Shown in pieces: positions 54,772-62,116 of a stretch of DNA of 62,116 bases. A model generated the notes under the pieces. It did no database searches and was not told the origin of the DNA. It saw nothing but the letters and a program-made list of their open reading frames with translations. Made by a program: the position numbers and the translations under genes. Every line of letters starts with the position of its first letter. The stretch's first letter is position 1. Origin of the DNA: Akkermansia sp. (GTDB taxonomy: Bacteria; Verrucomicrobiota; Verrucomicrobiia; Verrucomicrobiales; Akkermansiaceae); NCBI GenBank assembly GCA_017546445.1, contig JAFYWX010000032.1, positions 1-62,116 on the forward strand, written 5' to 3'.

Positions 54772-55596
54772 TTATTCTTCCTCTTCCTCTTCTTCCTCTT
54801 CTTCAGAAGAATCTTCCTCTTCATCGGAGGATTCCTCCTCATCAGAGGATTCTTCTTCATCGTCGGAGGATTCCTCGTCTTCCTCGTCGTCAGAGGTGTC
54901 TTCTTCGTCTTCATCACCGGCGGTTTCGCCAGCAGCGGCGGCTGAAGCGGCGGCAGTCTTGGCGGCTTCTTCGCGTGCCTGCTTGGCAGCGGCAGCAGCG
55001 GCAAGTTCAGCCTCAATTTCCTGCAGAGTCTTGGGCTTGGAAACCAGATATTTTTCATCAATAAGGCCAGTTGCCTTGCGTGCTTCGATGCGGGCTGCAT
55101 CATAACCAGCCTCGGCCAGATAGGTCATGATGGCATCGGAAAGGGCACGGCGCTGGTTGGTGTCGCACACATACATCTTGTAGGAGCCGATGTAGGGCAG
55201 ATCCCAGGCGGCAACGCCATCACGAGGAATGAGAATGCCAACGAGATTGGCCTTGCCATCCGTGCAGATACCCCATACGCGCTGGCGACCTCTCGGGGAG
55301 GTAAGGGCCACGTAGTACTGCGGGTAGGCGTAGTTGAAATTCTTGATGGTGGAGGTGCGCAGCCAGGTGTCCAGAGCGCGGGCTACGTTGTCGGGCATGG
55401 GGCCGGCGGCCGTGCACAGACGATTCTTGGGAGAGGAAGCGTCGTTATAGCTGAAAATGGTGACGTTCGTGCCTTCGCGAAGCTGTTCGGCACGCTTGGA
55501 AGCCTGGGAGGTGGTGGCGCAGGAGGTGACGAGCGCCGTAGTAGCGGCAAGACCACAGGCCAGAGCAATGCGTTTGAAGAGATGGAAATGTTTCAT
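54772..55596 (-). CDS. Predicted lipoprotein with extreme acidic Asp/Glu/Ser tail
   Basis: The 274-residue protein starts MKHFHLFKRIALACGLAATT, with a lipobox-like LVTSC at about residues 22-26. The middle region (about 40-195) is a globular domain without recognised family; it contains MPDNVARALDTWLRTSTIKN and VAAWDLPYIGSYKMYVCDTN. An Ala-rich helix follows (AAAAAAKQAREEAAKTAAAS). The last ~55 residues are almost only Asp, Glu and Ser, encoded by a near-monotonous run of GAx and TCx codons. Such tails may bind cations or remain disordered. The gene is divergent from the TPR lipoprotein gene. Function is unknown. Confidence 0.8.
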   Translation of the reverse strand: MKHFHLFKRIALACGLAATTALVTSCATTSQASKRAEQLREGTNVTIFSYNDASSPKNRLCTAAGPMPDNVARALDTWLRTSTIKNFNYAYPQYYVALTSPRGRQRVWGICTDGKANLVGILIPRDGVAAWDLPYIGSYKMYVCDTNQRRALSDAIMTYLAEAGYDAARIEARKATGLIDEKYLVSKPKTLQEIEAELAAAAAAKQAREEAAKTAAASAAAAGETAGDEDEEDTSDDEEDEESSDDEEESSDEEESSDEEEDSSEEEEEEEEEE

Positions 55597-55774
55597 GACG
55601 TTTCGTTGCTCCTCATTCTAGCCAATATGGAAGGGAAAAGACAAGCAAAAATTTGCATTTTATGCAAAAAAGTAGATTTTTTCAGTTTTCAGGTAGCAGG
55701 GATGCGGTTTTTGAGCCAGCATAGGAAGAATGAGCTTGACGCTACGCGCGCAAGGGTGCAGAATGTGGGAAGTT

Positions 55775-57019
55775 ATGATGTTTAATGACCATTTTCGCAA
55801 ATCCGGTAGCCGCTGTGCCGCAGTTCTGGGCATGGCTGCGGCTTTTTGCCTGAGTTCCTGTGGAGAGAAGGAAGCTGAAGCCGGCGGTGAGACCCCGGCA
55901 GAGCAGCCTGCGCCGGTGGAGCAGCCTGCGCCGGCAGAGCAGCCGGCCCCTGCGCCGGAGGCAGCCCCGGCGCCGCAGGGTGATGCGCTGGCGGAGGCCC
56001 GCGAGGCGCTGTTCCAGTATGCGGTGTACACGTTAGGTCAGAAGGTGACCAGCCCGGATGAATTCCCCCAGCTGAATTCCATGGTGAAGGATATGCTGGA
56101 GATGCTGCACACTTATTATGCTGAGCTGCAGAAGGGTGAGCCCAGCAAGGAACGCGCCCGCCTGGCTCTGCAGATTGCCAGCACCACGCGGAATCTGGGC
56201 GCCTTTGCCAAGGCCCAGGGGGAATACGAAAATGCAATGACTGAGCTGGAAAGCCTGCCGGAGGATGTGAAGGCCGAGGCCGAGGTGCAGCGCATGTTCA
56301 GCTCCTGCCACAATGGTCTTGGCGTGTGCCTGCTGGCTCAGAGTAAGGCTACGGAGGCTCTGGCCAAGTATGAGGCTGCTCTGGCTGTGGATGAAGCTTT
56401 GTTCAAGGCTGTGGCGCCGGCAGAGGGCGAAGCGCTGCCTGAGGGCGAGGTGGAGCCTGGGGTATCCCGCGCTGTGACGGATTTGCTGGATTCCTACCGC
56501 TGCCTGGGTGATTGCCAGCGCGCTGTGGACGACCCTGAGGAAGCCCACGCCACTTATACCAAGGGGCATGACCTGGCTCAGCGCCTGAAGCGTCTGTCTT
56601 CTGAAATGTCTATTGCATATGTGAAGCTTCTTACCTCCCTGGGTAATCTGGATAATTCCATGGGCAAGTCCAAGGAGGCTATGGGCTCCTGGGTGATTGC
56701 CGCCCGGATTTGCCAGAGCCTGAATGGCAGCAGCCCCAAGCTGGATGTGAAGGCCGAGACCAAGCGCTGCTTTGATGCGCTGCTTCCCGCTATTCAGTCT
56801 GTGGGCCAGAAGCTGCAGGCAGAGCAGGATGCTGCCAAGCAGAAGAGCGAGGAGGAAAAGGCTGCTGCCGAGGCTGCTGCCGCTGAGAATGCTGCTGCCG
56901 AGAAGGCCGCTGCAGAGCGCCTGGCTGCAGAGCAAAAGGCTGCTGAGGAGAAGGCTGCGGCAGAGGCTGCTGCACAGGAGGCTGCCAATAAGCGTGTGCG
57001 CAACCGCCGCCGTCGATAA
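55775..57019 (+). CDS. Predicted lipoprotein with TPR-like repeats and Ala/Glu/Lys coiled coil
   Basis: ATG 55775 (or 55778) gives about 414 residues, starting MMFNDHFRKSGSRCAAVLGM with lipobox LSSC near residue 29. An EQPAP-repeat linker follows. Residues ~75-325 are helical, with TPR-like spacing such as LGAFAKAQGEYENAMTELES and GVCLLAQSKATEALAKYEAA. The last 70 residues form a coiled coil of KAAAEAAAAENAAAEKAAAE type and a basic RVRNRRRR end. It may scaffold envelope complexes; no specific role can be read. It is followed after 15 bases by nspC, which may be co-transcribed. Confidence 0.8.
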   Translation: MMFNDHFRKSGSRCAAVLGMAAAFCLSSCGEKEAEAGGETPAEQPAPVEQPAPAEQPAPAPEAAPAPQGDALAEAREALFQYAVYTLGQKVTSPDEFPQLNSMVKDMLEMLHTYYAELQKGEPSKERARLALQIASTTRNLGAFAKAQGEYENAMTELESLPEDVKAEAEVQRMFSSCHNGLGVCLLAQSKATEALAKYEAALAVDEALFKAVAPAEGEALPEGEVEPGVSRAVTDLLDSYRCLGDCQRAVDDPEEAHATYTKGHDLAQRLKRLSSEMSIAYVKLLTSLGNLDNSMGKSKEAMGSWVIAARICQSLNGSSPKLDVKAETKRCFDALLPAIQSVGQKLQAEQDAAKQKSEEEKAAAEAAAAENAAAEKAAAERLAAEQKAAEEKAAAEAAAQEAANKRVRNRRRR

Positions 57020-57034
57020 TATCGCCTTTGTTCC

Positions 57035-58225
57035 GTGGCTCAATTCTTGATTTCATTACCGGCACTGGAGCGCAATGCCCGCCTTCTGCAGGAGGTGGCT
57101 GTTGCTTCCGGTGCTCATTTGTTGGTGGCGCTCAAGGCATTTTCCACTACGGGGGCTCTGGCGGCTCTGCGGCCCTATGCGGCGGGGTGCTGTGCTTCCG
57201 GGGTGTATGAGGCCCGGCTGGGTGCCCGCCACCTGGGCGGGCATGTGGCGGTTTATTCCCCGGCCTACCGGGAGTCTGAACTGGCCGAGCTGTTGGAGTT
57301 TGCCCACCATATCGATTTTAACAGCGTGCCGCAGTGGCAGCGCTGGCGGGCGGCCTGCCTGGCGCATCCGCGCGTGCAGAGCGGGGAGCTGCAGCTGGGG
57401 CTGCGCATCAACCCGTGTTTCTCAACGGGGCATACGGCTATTTATGACCCCTGCGTGCCGGGTTCCCGCCTGGGAATTCCGGCAGAGCAGCTGCAGGGGG
57501 TGGATTTGACCGGCATTTCCGGGCTGCATTTCCACACGCTTTGTGAGCAGGGGGCCCAGGAGCTTATTGATACCTTCCGGGCATTTGAAAAGCAGTTCGG
57601 CGATTTGCTTGCAAGCCCGCAGATCCGCTATCTGAACCTGGGGGGCGGCCACTGGATTACCAAACCGGATTATGACCGCGCGGCGCTTGTGAGGCTGCTG
57701 CAGGAGATTCGGGAGATGTATAAGGTGGAGGTGTATCTGGAGCCGGGTGAGGCCTGGGCTATTCACACCGGTGTGCTGCGTGCCCGTGTGCTGGATGTGT
57801 TCGAGTCGCTGGGTTACCGCCATGCTATTCTGGATGTGAGCGCCAGTGCCCACATGCCCGATGTGCTGGAAATGCCCTACAGGCCGGATGTTTTTGTAGT
57901 GCGTTCCGGCGGCGCCGGGGTGCCGGCTGTCGCTCTGCCCGGGGAGGAGTATGCCCCCGCTGGGGAGGCCGGTGAGCGCGCGTATACATACCGCCTGGGG
58001 GCGCCTACCTGCCTGGCGGGAGATGTCATCGGCGATTATTCTTTCGACCACCCTCTGCAGGTGGATGATATCATCGTGCTGGATGATATGAGCCATTACA
58101 CCATCGTGAAGACGACGCATTTCAATGGTGTGCCGCACCCGGATATTGCGCTGCTGCAGGCGGACGGCGGTATCGTGGTGAGCAAGCGCTTCTCCTATGC
58201 CGATTTCGAAAACCGCCTGGGGTGA
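57035..58225 (+). CDS. nspC: Carboxynorspermidine/carboxyspermidine decarboxylase
   Basis: A GTG at 57035 is the only reasonable start (MAQFLISLPALERNARLLQE), giving 396 residues. The PLP-dependent alanine-racemase-fold decarboxylase has its Schiff-base Lys in LLVALKAFSTTGALAALRPY, the His/Cys block LHFHTLCEQGAQELIDTFRA, the PLP-phosphate motif LNLGGGHWITK and EPGEAWAIHTG, and the C-terminal PTCLAGDVIGDY. It makes spermidine or norspermidine in the alternative polyamine pathway. The partner carboxynorspermidine dehydrogenase is not adjacent. It sits close behind the TPR lipoprotein gene. Confidence 0.92.
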   Translation: MAQFLISLPALERNARLLQEVAVASGAHLLVALKAFSTTGALAALRPYAAGCCASGVYEARLGARHLGGHVAVYSPAYRESELAELLEFAHHIDFNSVPQWQRWRAACLAHPRVQSGELQLGLRINPCFSTGHTAIYDPCVPGSRLGIPAEQLQGVDLTGISGLHFHTLCEQGAQELIDTFRAFEKQFGDLLASPQIRYLNLGGGHWITKPDYDRAALVRLLQEIREMYKVEVYLEPGEAWAIHTGVLRARVLDVFESLGYRHAILDVSASAHMPDVLEMPYRPDVFVVRSGGAGVPAVALPGEEYAPAGEAGERAYTYRLGAPTCLAGDVIGDYSFDHPLQVDDIIVLDDMSHYTIVKTTHFNGVPHPDIALLQADGGIVVSKRFSYADFENRLG

Positions 58226-58282
58226 TGCAGAGATTCAGCCCGTTTCTCTTTACTACGTTATATAATATCTACAAAATTCAGT
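58226..58282 (+). promoter_or_regulatory. Short gap with a -10-like TATAAT before aroC
   Basis: TATAAT at 58261-58266 lies 16 bases before the aroC ATG, but no good -35 box is found at the right distance. aroC may use this weak promoter or be read from nspC. Confidence 0.3.
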
Positions 58283-59368
58283 ATGTCTAGTTCGTTTGGT
58301 TCCGTTTTCAAAATCAGTACCTGGGGTGAGTCTCATGGTGTGGGGGTTGGTGTGGTGATTGATGGCTGCCCGGCCCGTGTGCCGCTGGACCGTGAGATGA
58401 TTCAGGCTGAGCTGGACCGCCGCCGCCCGGGGCAGAGCGATATTGTGACCCCGCGTAATGAGTCCGACACGGTGGAGATTTTGTCGGGGGTGCTGGATGG
58501 CCTTACCCTGGGCACGCCGATTGCGCTTTCCGTGCGCAACAAGGACCACCGCTCTACGGCGTATGATGAAATGCAGCATACGTACCGCCCCTCGCATGCC
58601 GATTTCTGCTATGATGAGAAGTACGGCATCCGCGCCTGGGCAGGTGGTGGCCGCGCAAGTGCCCGCGAGACGATTGGCCGCGTGGCGGCCGGGGCTGTGG
58701 CCCGTGCGGTGGTGCGCGCGCTTTATCCGCAGGTGGAGGTGCTGGCCTGGGTGCAGCAGGTGCATCATCTCGTCTGCCCTACGCCGGCAGCAGAGGTGGA
58801 TGCCGCGGTGGTGGAATCAAATGTGGTGCGCACGGCAGATGCCTCCATGGCTGAGCAGATGGCCGATGCCATTCGCGCAGCCCGCAGTGCAGGGGATTCC
58901 CTGGGCGGCGTGGTGGCCTGCACGGTGCGCAATTGCCCGGTGGGCCTGGGTGACCCGGTGTTCGATAAGCTGGAGGCTACGCTGGGGCACGCGATGCTCA
59001 GTATTCCTGCCTGCAAGGGCTTTGAGGTAGGCAGCGGTTTTGCCGCTCCGCAGTTCCGCGGCAGCGAGCATAATGATGCTTTCTACATGGAGGGCGACCG
59101 CGTGCGCACCCGCACGAATAACTCCGGCGGCATTCAGGGCGGTATCTCCAACGGTGAGGATGTGAATATGCGCCTGGCGTTCAAACCTACGGCTACTCTC
59201 ATGATAGAGCAGCAGACGGTGAATGACGAGCACCGCGATACCACGCTGCGCGGCAAGGGCCGCCACGATGCCTGCGTGCTCCCCCGCGCTGTGCCGGTGG
59301 TGGAAGCCATGGCCTGGATTGTCCTCTGCGACCATGTCCTGCGCCAGCGCGCGGTGAGGATTGACTGA
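58283..59368 (+). CDS. aroC: Chorismate synthase
   Basis: The 361-residue protein carries the family signatures: [20 protein letters not shown] at the N-terminus, [35 protein letters not shown] with [14 protein letters not shown] (signature 2), and [20 protein letters not shown] near residue 275 (signature 3). It removes phosphate from EPSP to give chorismate, with reduced FMN. His and Asp residues of the active site are kept. A clear terminator follows. Confidence 0.98.
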   Translation: MSSSFGSVFKISTWGESHGVGVGVVIDGCPARVPLDREMIQAELDRRRPGQSDIVTPRNESDTVEILSGVLDGLTLGTPIALSVRNKDHRSTAYDEMQHTYRPSHADFCYDEKYGIRAWAGGGRASARETIGRVAAGAVARAVVRALYPQVEVLAWVQQVHHLVCPTPAAEVDAAVVESNVVRTADASMAEQMADAIRAARSAGDSLGGVVACTVRNCPVGLGDPVFDKLEATLGHAMLSIPACKGFEVGSGFAAPQFRGSEHNDAFYMEGDRVRTRTNNSGGIQGGISNGEDVNMRLAFKPTATLMIEQQTVNDEHRDTTLRGKGRHDACVLPRAVPVVEAMAWIVLCDHVLRQRAVRID

Positions 59369-59396
59369 GCGTTCTCTTCTGCATAGAGCTTGTGAC

Positions 59397-59426
59397 AAAA
59401 GCCACCTGAGTCTTCGGGTGGCTTTT
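59397..59426. terminator. Terminator of aroC
   Basis: AAAAGCCACC (59397-59406) pairs with GGTGGCTTTT (59417-59426). The A and U tracts form part of the stem. Confidence 0.8.
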
Positions 59427-59480
59427 GGTGTACCATAGTCGCTTTCGATATCGCGGGTGATGGAAATCCCGACGCGAGGT

Positions 59481-59524
59481 TACACGAAAAAAGGCACTCC
59501 GAATGGAGTGCCTTTTTTCGTGTA
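59481..59524. terminator. Terminator of tRNA-Asp (bidirectional form)
   Basis: A perfect 20-bp inverted repeat, arms 59481-59500 and 59505-59524 with loop GAAT, contains the stem GGCACTCC/GGAGTGCC and TTTTTT on both strands. It ends just before the tRNA-Asp 3' end. Confidence 0.88.
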
Positions 59525-59527
59525 AAA

Positions 59528-59602
59528 CGAAGCGGACGGGGCTCGAACCCGCGACCTCAGCCGTGACAGGGCTGCGCTCTAACCAAACTGAGCTACCGCT
59601 CC
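59528..59602 (-). tRNA. tRNA-Asp (anticodon GUC)
   Basis: On the minus strand, acceptor GGAGCGG pairs with CCGCTTC (one G-U), discriminator G. The anticodon stem CAGCC/GGCTG surrounds loop CTGTCAC with GTC. The T-loop is TTCGAGC. CCA is not encoded. Confidence 0.96.
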
Positions 59603-59733
59603 GTCGGTTTTACCGTGTCACCCACTTTGCAGCGGGGACGGGCGGATTATACAGATACCCCGGCGATATTTCAAGCCTTTTTTTCAAAAAAATGAATTTT
59701 GTACTGTAAAAACCCGAAAAATCACCAAATTTT

Positions 59734-59914
59734 GATTTGGCGGGCAACTGTTTTTGTCGGAGCAAGGGACTTCAGTCCCTCATCGCTTGAGTTTTCGGGA
59801 CTGAAGTCCCGTGCTCCGAAAGATTTGAGCCCCCGCCAAATCCCCTTAGCGGGCTGCTGGCTCCAAAACGGTGTTGATAATGCAGTCAAATGCGAAATCT
59901 TTGGGACACATGTG
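59734..59914. repeat. MITE-like repeat, copy C (left end lost)
   Basis: The core runs TCGGAGCA (59757-59764) to TGCTCCGA (59812-59819) with the same two inner hairpins as copies A and B. The right module (GGTGTTGATAATGCAGTCAA and AATCTTTGGGACACATGTG) is complete to about 59914. The left terminal repeat is missing. Confidence 0.8.
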
Positions 59915-59963
59915 CAAAAATCGAGAAAAAATCAAAAAATGCAAAAAAAGATGAAAATTTGTC

Positions 59964-59992
59964 TTGACTCTGAGGGTTGGGTGGTGTATACT
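59964..59992 (+). promoter_or_regulatory. Promoter of tRNA-Arg (perhaps also ssrA)
   Basis: TTGACT (59964-59969), a 17-base spacer and TATACT (59987-59992) form a strong sigma-70 promoter, 41 bases before tRNA-Arg. Confidence 0.85.
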
Positions 59993-60033
59993 GCGCTCAC
60001 CGCGACACAGTAGCGGTTCCTGAAAAGGAAAAA

Positions 60034-60107
60034 GCGCCCGTAGCTCAATTGGATAGAGCATCTGACTACGGATCAGAAGGTTTGAGGTTCGAATCCTCAC
60101 GGGCGTG
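60034..60107 (+). tRNA. tRNA-Arg (anticodon ACG)
   Basis: Acceptor GCGCCCG pairs with CGGGCGT (one G-U), discriminator G. The anticodon stem TCTGA/TCAGA surrounds loop CTACGGA with ACG, whose A34 is normally deaminated to inosine to read CGU/CGC/CGA. T-loop TTCGAAT. CCA is not encoded. Confidence 0.97.
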
Positions 60108-60133
60108 GTTCTCGCAAGGAAGAATCAAAAATG

Positions 60134-60163
60134 CCGGTTCGATTCAACGAAACCGGTTTTTTT
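60134..60163 (+). terminator. Terminator between tRNA-Arg and ssrA
   Basis: CCGGTT (60134-60139, with CG extending it) pairs with AACCGG (60151-60156), followed by TTTTTTT. It suggests that tmRNA may have its own promoter or depends on read-through. Confidence 0.7.
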
Positions 60164-60191
60164 GTCCACTAATCCTGTGAGGAATGAACAT

Positions 60192-60550
60192 GGGGGCGTC
60201 CCGGTTTCGACTGAACATTCGAGGCGCCGGCTGCATGTGGAGGTTGATCGGCTGGCCTCCTTAAAAGCCGCTCAAAAGATTAAGTGCCTATTCTAAGAAC
60301 GAATACGCCATGGCTGCGTAAATAACGCGCCTTGCGCCGATTCCCGACGCCTACTAGGGATGACGCGCCTAGCTCAGTAGGCAGGTGCCCGGCGGGGGAA
60401 CCGCGCCGGGTATGACATCCACAGGTTCCTGGCTATGGTGAAAGGCTGACGCGGAGCGGATCACCGGCGAGATGCAGCAATCCGCGTCTGAACATGGAGA
60501 TGCTTGCGTCAACAGTGTCCAGGACAGGGGTTCAACTCCCCTCGCCTCCA
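60192..60550 (+). ncRNA. ssrA: Transfer-messenger RNA (tmRNA)
   Basis: The 5' end GGGGGCGTCCCGGTTTCGAC and the 3' end GGGTTCAACTCCCCTCGCCT-CCA are the hallmarks of tmRNA, and GGGGGCG pairs with CGCCTCC as the tRNA-like acceptor. The tag frame reads AYSKNEYAMAA from GCC 60286 to the stop TAA at 60319-60321. tmRNA rescues stalled ribosomes and marks the product for proteolysis. Only the discriminator A is encoded, with no CCA tail. It is the one-piece form. Confidence 0.97.
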
Positions 60551-60565
60551 TTTATCAATAATTTC

Positions 60566-60596
60566 GGCCTGGCAAGCCCCTGCGGTTTGCCAGGCC
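60566..60596 (+). terminator. Terminator of ssrA
   Basis: GGCCTGGCAA (60566-60575) pairs perfectly with TTGCCAGGCC (60587-60596), followed by ATTATTTTTTC. Confidence 0.9.
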
Positions 60597-60613
60597 ATTA
60601 TTTTTTCACGCAG

Positions 60614-61048
60614 ATGATGATACAGGAAGACCCTTTCGCCTACCGTCGGATATTCAATTTATCGCTCTCTTACGGGGCGGTGGTGCTGGCGTTTCTGAGT
60701 TATGAGCCCCTGGAACAGTTGCTGAGTGAGCCTGTTACCCTGGAGCGCGTGCGGGAGACCGCAGGTGCCATTGGTGCGCTGATTCCGGCTGGCATGGCGG
60801 TGGCTGCCGTGGTGGCAGGCATGGTGCGCAAGGTGTTGTTCACCTATGGCGGGGTAAGCCGCCGCAGCCTGTGGGTGGTGTTTCTGGTGGGTACGTTCTG
60901 GCACCTGCCGCTCACCCTGCTGCTGGCGCATGCTGCGGCACCGCACGAGCCGGAGGCCTGGCAACTCCCCCTGTGGTTCACCGGCATAGGCGCGGTGGCA
61001 TCCCTTGTGCTGCTGCTGGCGCTTCGCCGCCTTCCGCACGCACGATGA
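60614..61048 (+). CDS. Small polytopic membrane protein of unknown function
   Basis: ATG 60614 (or 60617; MMIQEDPFAYRRIFNLSLSY) gives 144 residues; the open frame upstream runs through the tmRNA and is rejected. Four hydrophobic segments are visible (about 14-33, 50-68, 84-104, 112-135), separated by short charged loops. No family motif was recognised. It lies just after the ssrA terminator and is convergent with the hibernation factor gene. Confidence 0.65.
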   Translation: MMIQEDPFAYRRIFNLSLSYGAVVLAFLSYEPLEQLLSEPVTLERVRETAGAIGALIPAGMAVAAVVAGMVRKVLFTYGGVSRRSLWVVFLVGTFWHLPLTLLLAHAAAPHEPEAWQLPLWFTGIGAVASLVLLLALRRLPHAR

Positions 61049-61102
61049 GGGTATAATGAAAAGGCGTTGGTCGTTTCTTTGCTCGGTTCGGGGGGCGCAA
61101 AT

Positions 61103-61133
61103 CAGGCCGCACCGGTATTCCCGATGCGGCCTG
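61103..61133. terminator. Hairpin between the convergent membrane protein and hpf genes
   Basis: CAGGCCGCA (61103-61111) pairs perfectly with TGCGGCCTG (61125-61133). Neither side has a good uridine tract, so efficiency is doubtful. Confidence 0.5.
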
Positions 61134-61164
61134 GAAAAATTGCCAGAGTATAAATGCTTGTACC

Positions 61165-61761
61165 TTATGCTTTCAGCTCGTTGCCCAGCTCGATGATGGA
61201 GTATTCGCCCGGGCTCAGGCGGTAGACAATCTGCAGCACATTGCGGCGTGCGTTACGATACAGCACGAAGGGCTTGCCGGAGATTTCCAGCTCCATGATG
61301 GCGTCTTCCTTGTACATAGTGCGCAGGTCGTAGCCCTCGCGGGAAATACGCACCGGCTTCGGGTCCTCCGGGGCTTCGATGTCTACATCGTAGTCCAGTA
61401 CTTCCTCCTCGTACACCTTTTCGTCCAGCTTGCGGATGCTCTGTGAGCGGTGCGGGCGGTAGTGCTTCATGAGGCGGGTCTTGTGCTTGCGCATGCGGCG
61501 CATAATCTTGGTCACCGTTTCATCGATGGCGGCATACAGGTCAGCGCAAGAGGTAGATGCCTGGATAGTGATATGATCAGCGCAGAACAGCACAATCTCG
61601 GCCATCTGACGATCCTTCTGTACATCCACCACTACTCGGGCTTCCACAATCTTCGGGTAATCGATGTGGATGGCTTCGATTTTCTTTGTAGCGAAATCGC
61701 GGATGGCATCAGTCACTTCAATATGACGGCCCGTAACAGTAATATTAGTATCACTCGGCAT
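61165..61761 (-). CDS. hpf: Ribosome hibernation promoting factor, long form
   Basis: The 198-residue protein has an N-terminal S30AE/HPF domain (NITVTGRHIEVTDAIRDFAT, then the RMRKHKTRLMKHYRPH basic end near residue 100), an acidic linker and a C-terminal dimerisation domain (VRISREGYDLRTMYKEDAIM, then FVLYRNARRNVLQIVYRLSP). Long-form HPF dimerises 70S ribosomes into inactive 100S particles in stationary phase. Length and both domains are normal. The gene is divergent from the MITE fragment at the right edge. Confidence 0.95.
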   Translation of the reverse strand: MPSDTNITVTGRHIEVTDAIRDFATKKIEAIHIDYPKIVEARVVVDVQKDRQMAEIVLFCADHITIQASTSCADLYAAIDETVTKIMRRMRKHKTRLMKHYRPHRSQSIRKLDEKVYEEEVLDYDVDIEAPEDPKPVRISREGYDLRTMYKEDAIMELEISGKPFVLYRNARRNVLQIVYRLSPGEYSIIELGNELKA

Positions 61762-61896
61762 GGTTGTTACCTCTTTCTATTGGTTTGGTTGGTTTTTCTG
61801 TGCAGAATAAGCAACGCATAGCTGCCTTTCTGCAATACTCATCATAACCTGCTTTGTGATTTTTGCAAGATAATTCTGCTGTGAACCCGAAAAATT

Positions 61897-61990
61897 CCAC
61901 ATGTGTCCCAAAGATTTCACAATTGACTGCGTTATCAACACCGTTTTGGAGCCGGCCCCCTCTTTATCCGCTAGATGGCGATTTGTGGGG
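61897..61990. repeat. MITE-like repeat, copy D (inverted right module only)
   Basis: CCACATGTGTCCCAAAGATT at the left, then the reverse complement of the right-hand module of copies A and C (TTGACTGCGTTATCAACACC, GCGATTTGTGGGG). The three-way-junction core is absent and other palindromes take its place. Confidence 0.75.
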
Positions 61991-62089
61991 ATGATGGCTC
62001 GCGTCAGCGAGCGGAATTCTAAAGCCCGTGAAACGGGCGGCCTATCAATAGCGAGGCGGTGGAGCGCACCGTGCGTCAGCATGGTGCGC
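61991..62089. repeat. Short palindrome cluster at the right edge
   Basis: GCTCGC/GCGAGC (61997-62012), GCCCGT/ACGGGC (62024-62038) and GCGCACC/GGTGCGC (62064-62089) follow one another directly after the MITE fragment. No gene is seen to the end of the window. Confidence 0.65.
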
Positions 62090-62116
62090 GTAACCCCTCG
62101 TAAAGAAAAATAAGGA

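Noticed and set aside
54722..55105. Poly-serine protein on the plus strand
   Set aside because: It is the complement of the acidic tail of the lipoprotein gene.
60494..60613. Extended N-terminus of the small membrane protein through the tmRNA 3' end
   Set aside because: It would be read from within ssrA and its terminator; the ATG at 60614 is the sensible start.

Overview
The window looks like a chromosomal segment of a host-associated member of the Verrucomicrobiota, most likely an Akkermansia-type organism. This is inferred from two giant type V autotransporters with long PATR/beta-helix passengers, a moderately GC-rich core gene set, a PulG-like pseudopilin, and many hairpin-rich interspersed repeats. 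No rRNA gene is present to settle the placement.

Core region 1-46.5 kb: a 5' fragment of clpB; a UvrD/PcrA-like helicase; an OmpA-family envelope protein with an M23 peptidase; transketolase; a first autotransporter (1812 aa); kbl; a degenerate acyltransferase/acyl-adenylate ligase fusion convergent with plsX; rpmF and yceD; an orphan ABC ATPase; ilvC; a pseudopilin and tilS; an FHA-like protein, coaC-like and ridA; tRNA-Asn; an M50 protease; a flavin reductase and guaB; a second autotransporter (2278 aa); aconitase; an E2-like protein without lipoyl domain; nagA; dnaB with an amidase lipoprotein; and a prfA-prmC-membrane protein-acyltransferase operon. Most units end in clear intrinsic terminators, many of them shared between convergent genes.

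Accessory region 46.45-54.5 kb: a compact element of about 4.55 kb sits at the 3' end of tRNA-Gln(UUG). It carries an integrase, a possible Bro-N-like regulator, two small helix-turn-helix proteins, an ERCC4-type nuclease, a winged-helix protein and an array of GGTTACYTTTTTGC iterons, and ends at an imperfect copy of the tRNA end. It has no recognisable capsid, packaging or conjugation gene, so it resembles a minimal satellite or integrative replicon. Next to it lies a tandemly duplicated module of membrane-anchored ankyrin proteins plus a small gene, both copies of which are broken or suspect, and a DUF805 membrane protein.

Region 54.7-62.1 kb: a lipoprotein with an extreme acidic tail, a TPR-type lipoprotein, nspC, aroC, tRNA-Asp, tRNA-Arg, tmRNA (ssrA), a small membrane protein and a long-form ribosome hibernation factor.

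Four copies or fragments of one MITE-like repeat (ends related to ACATGTGTCCCAAAGATT; core able to fold as a three-way junction) lie at about 14.0, 35.0, 59.8 and 61.9 kb. Separate arrays of consecutive short palindromes lie at 18.7-19.0, 38.02-38.14 and 62.0-62.1 kb.
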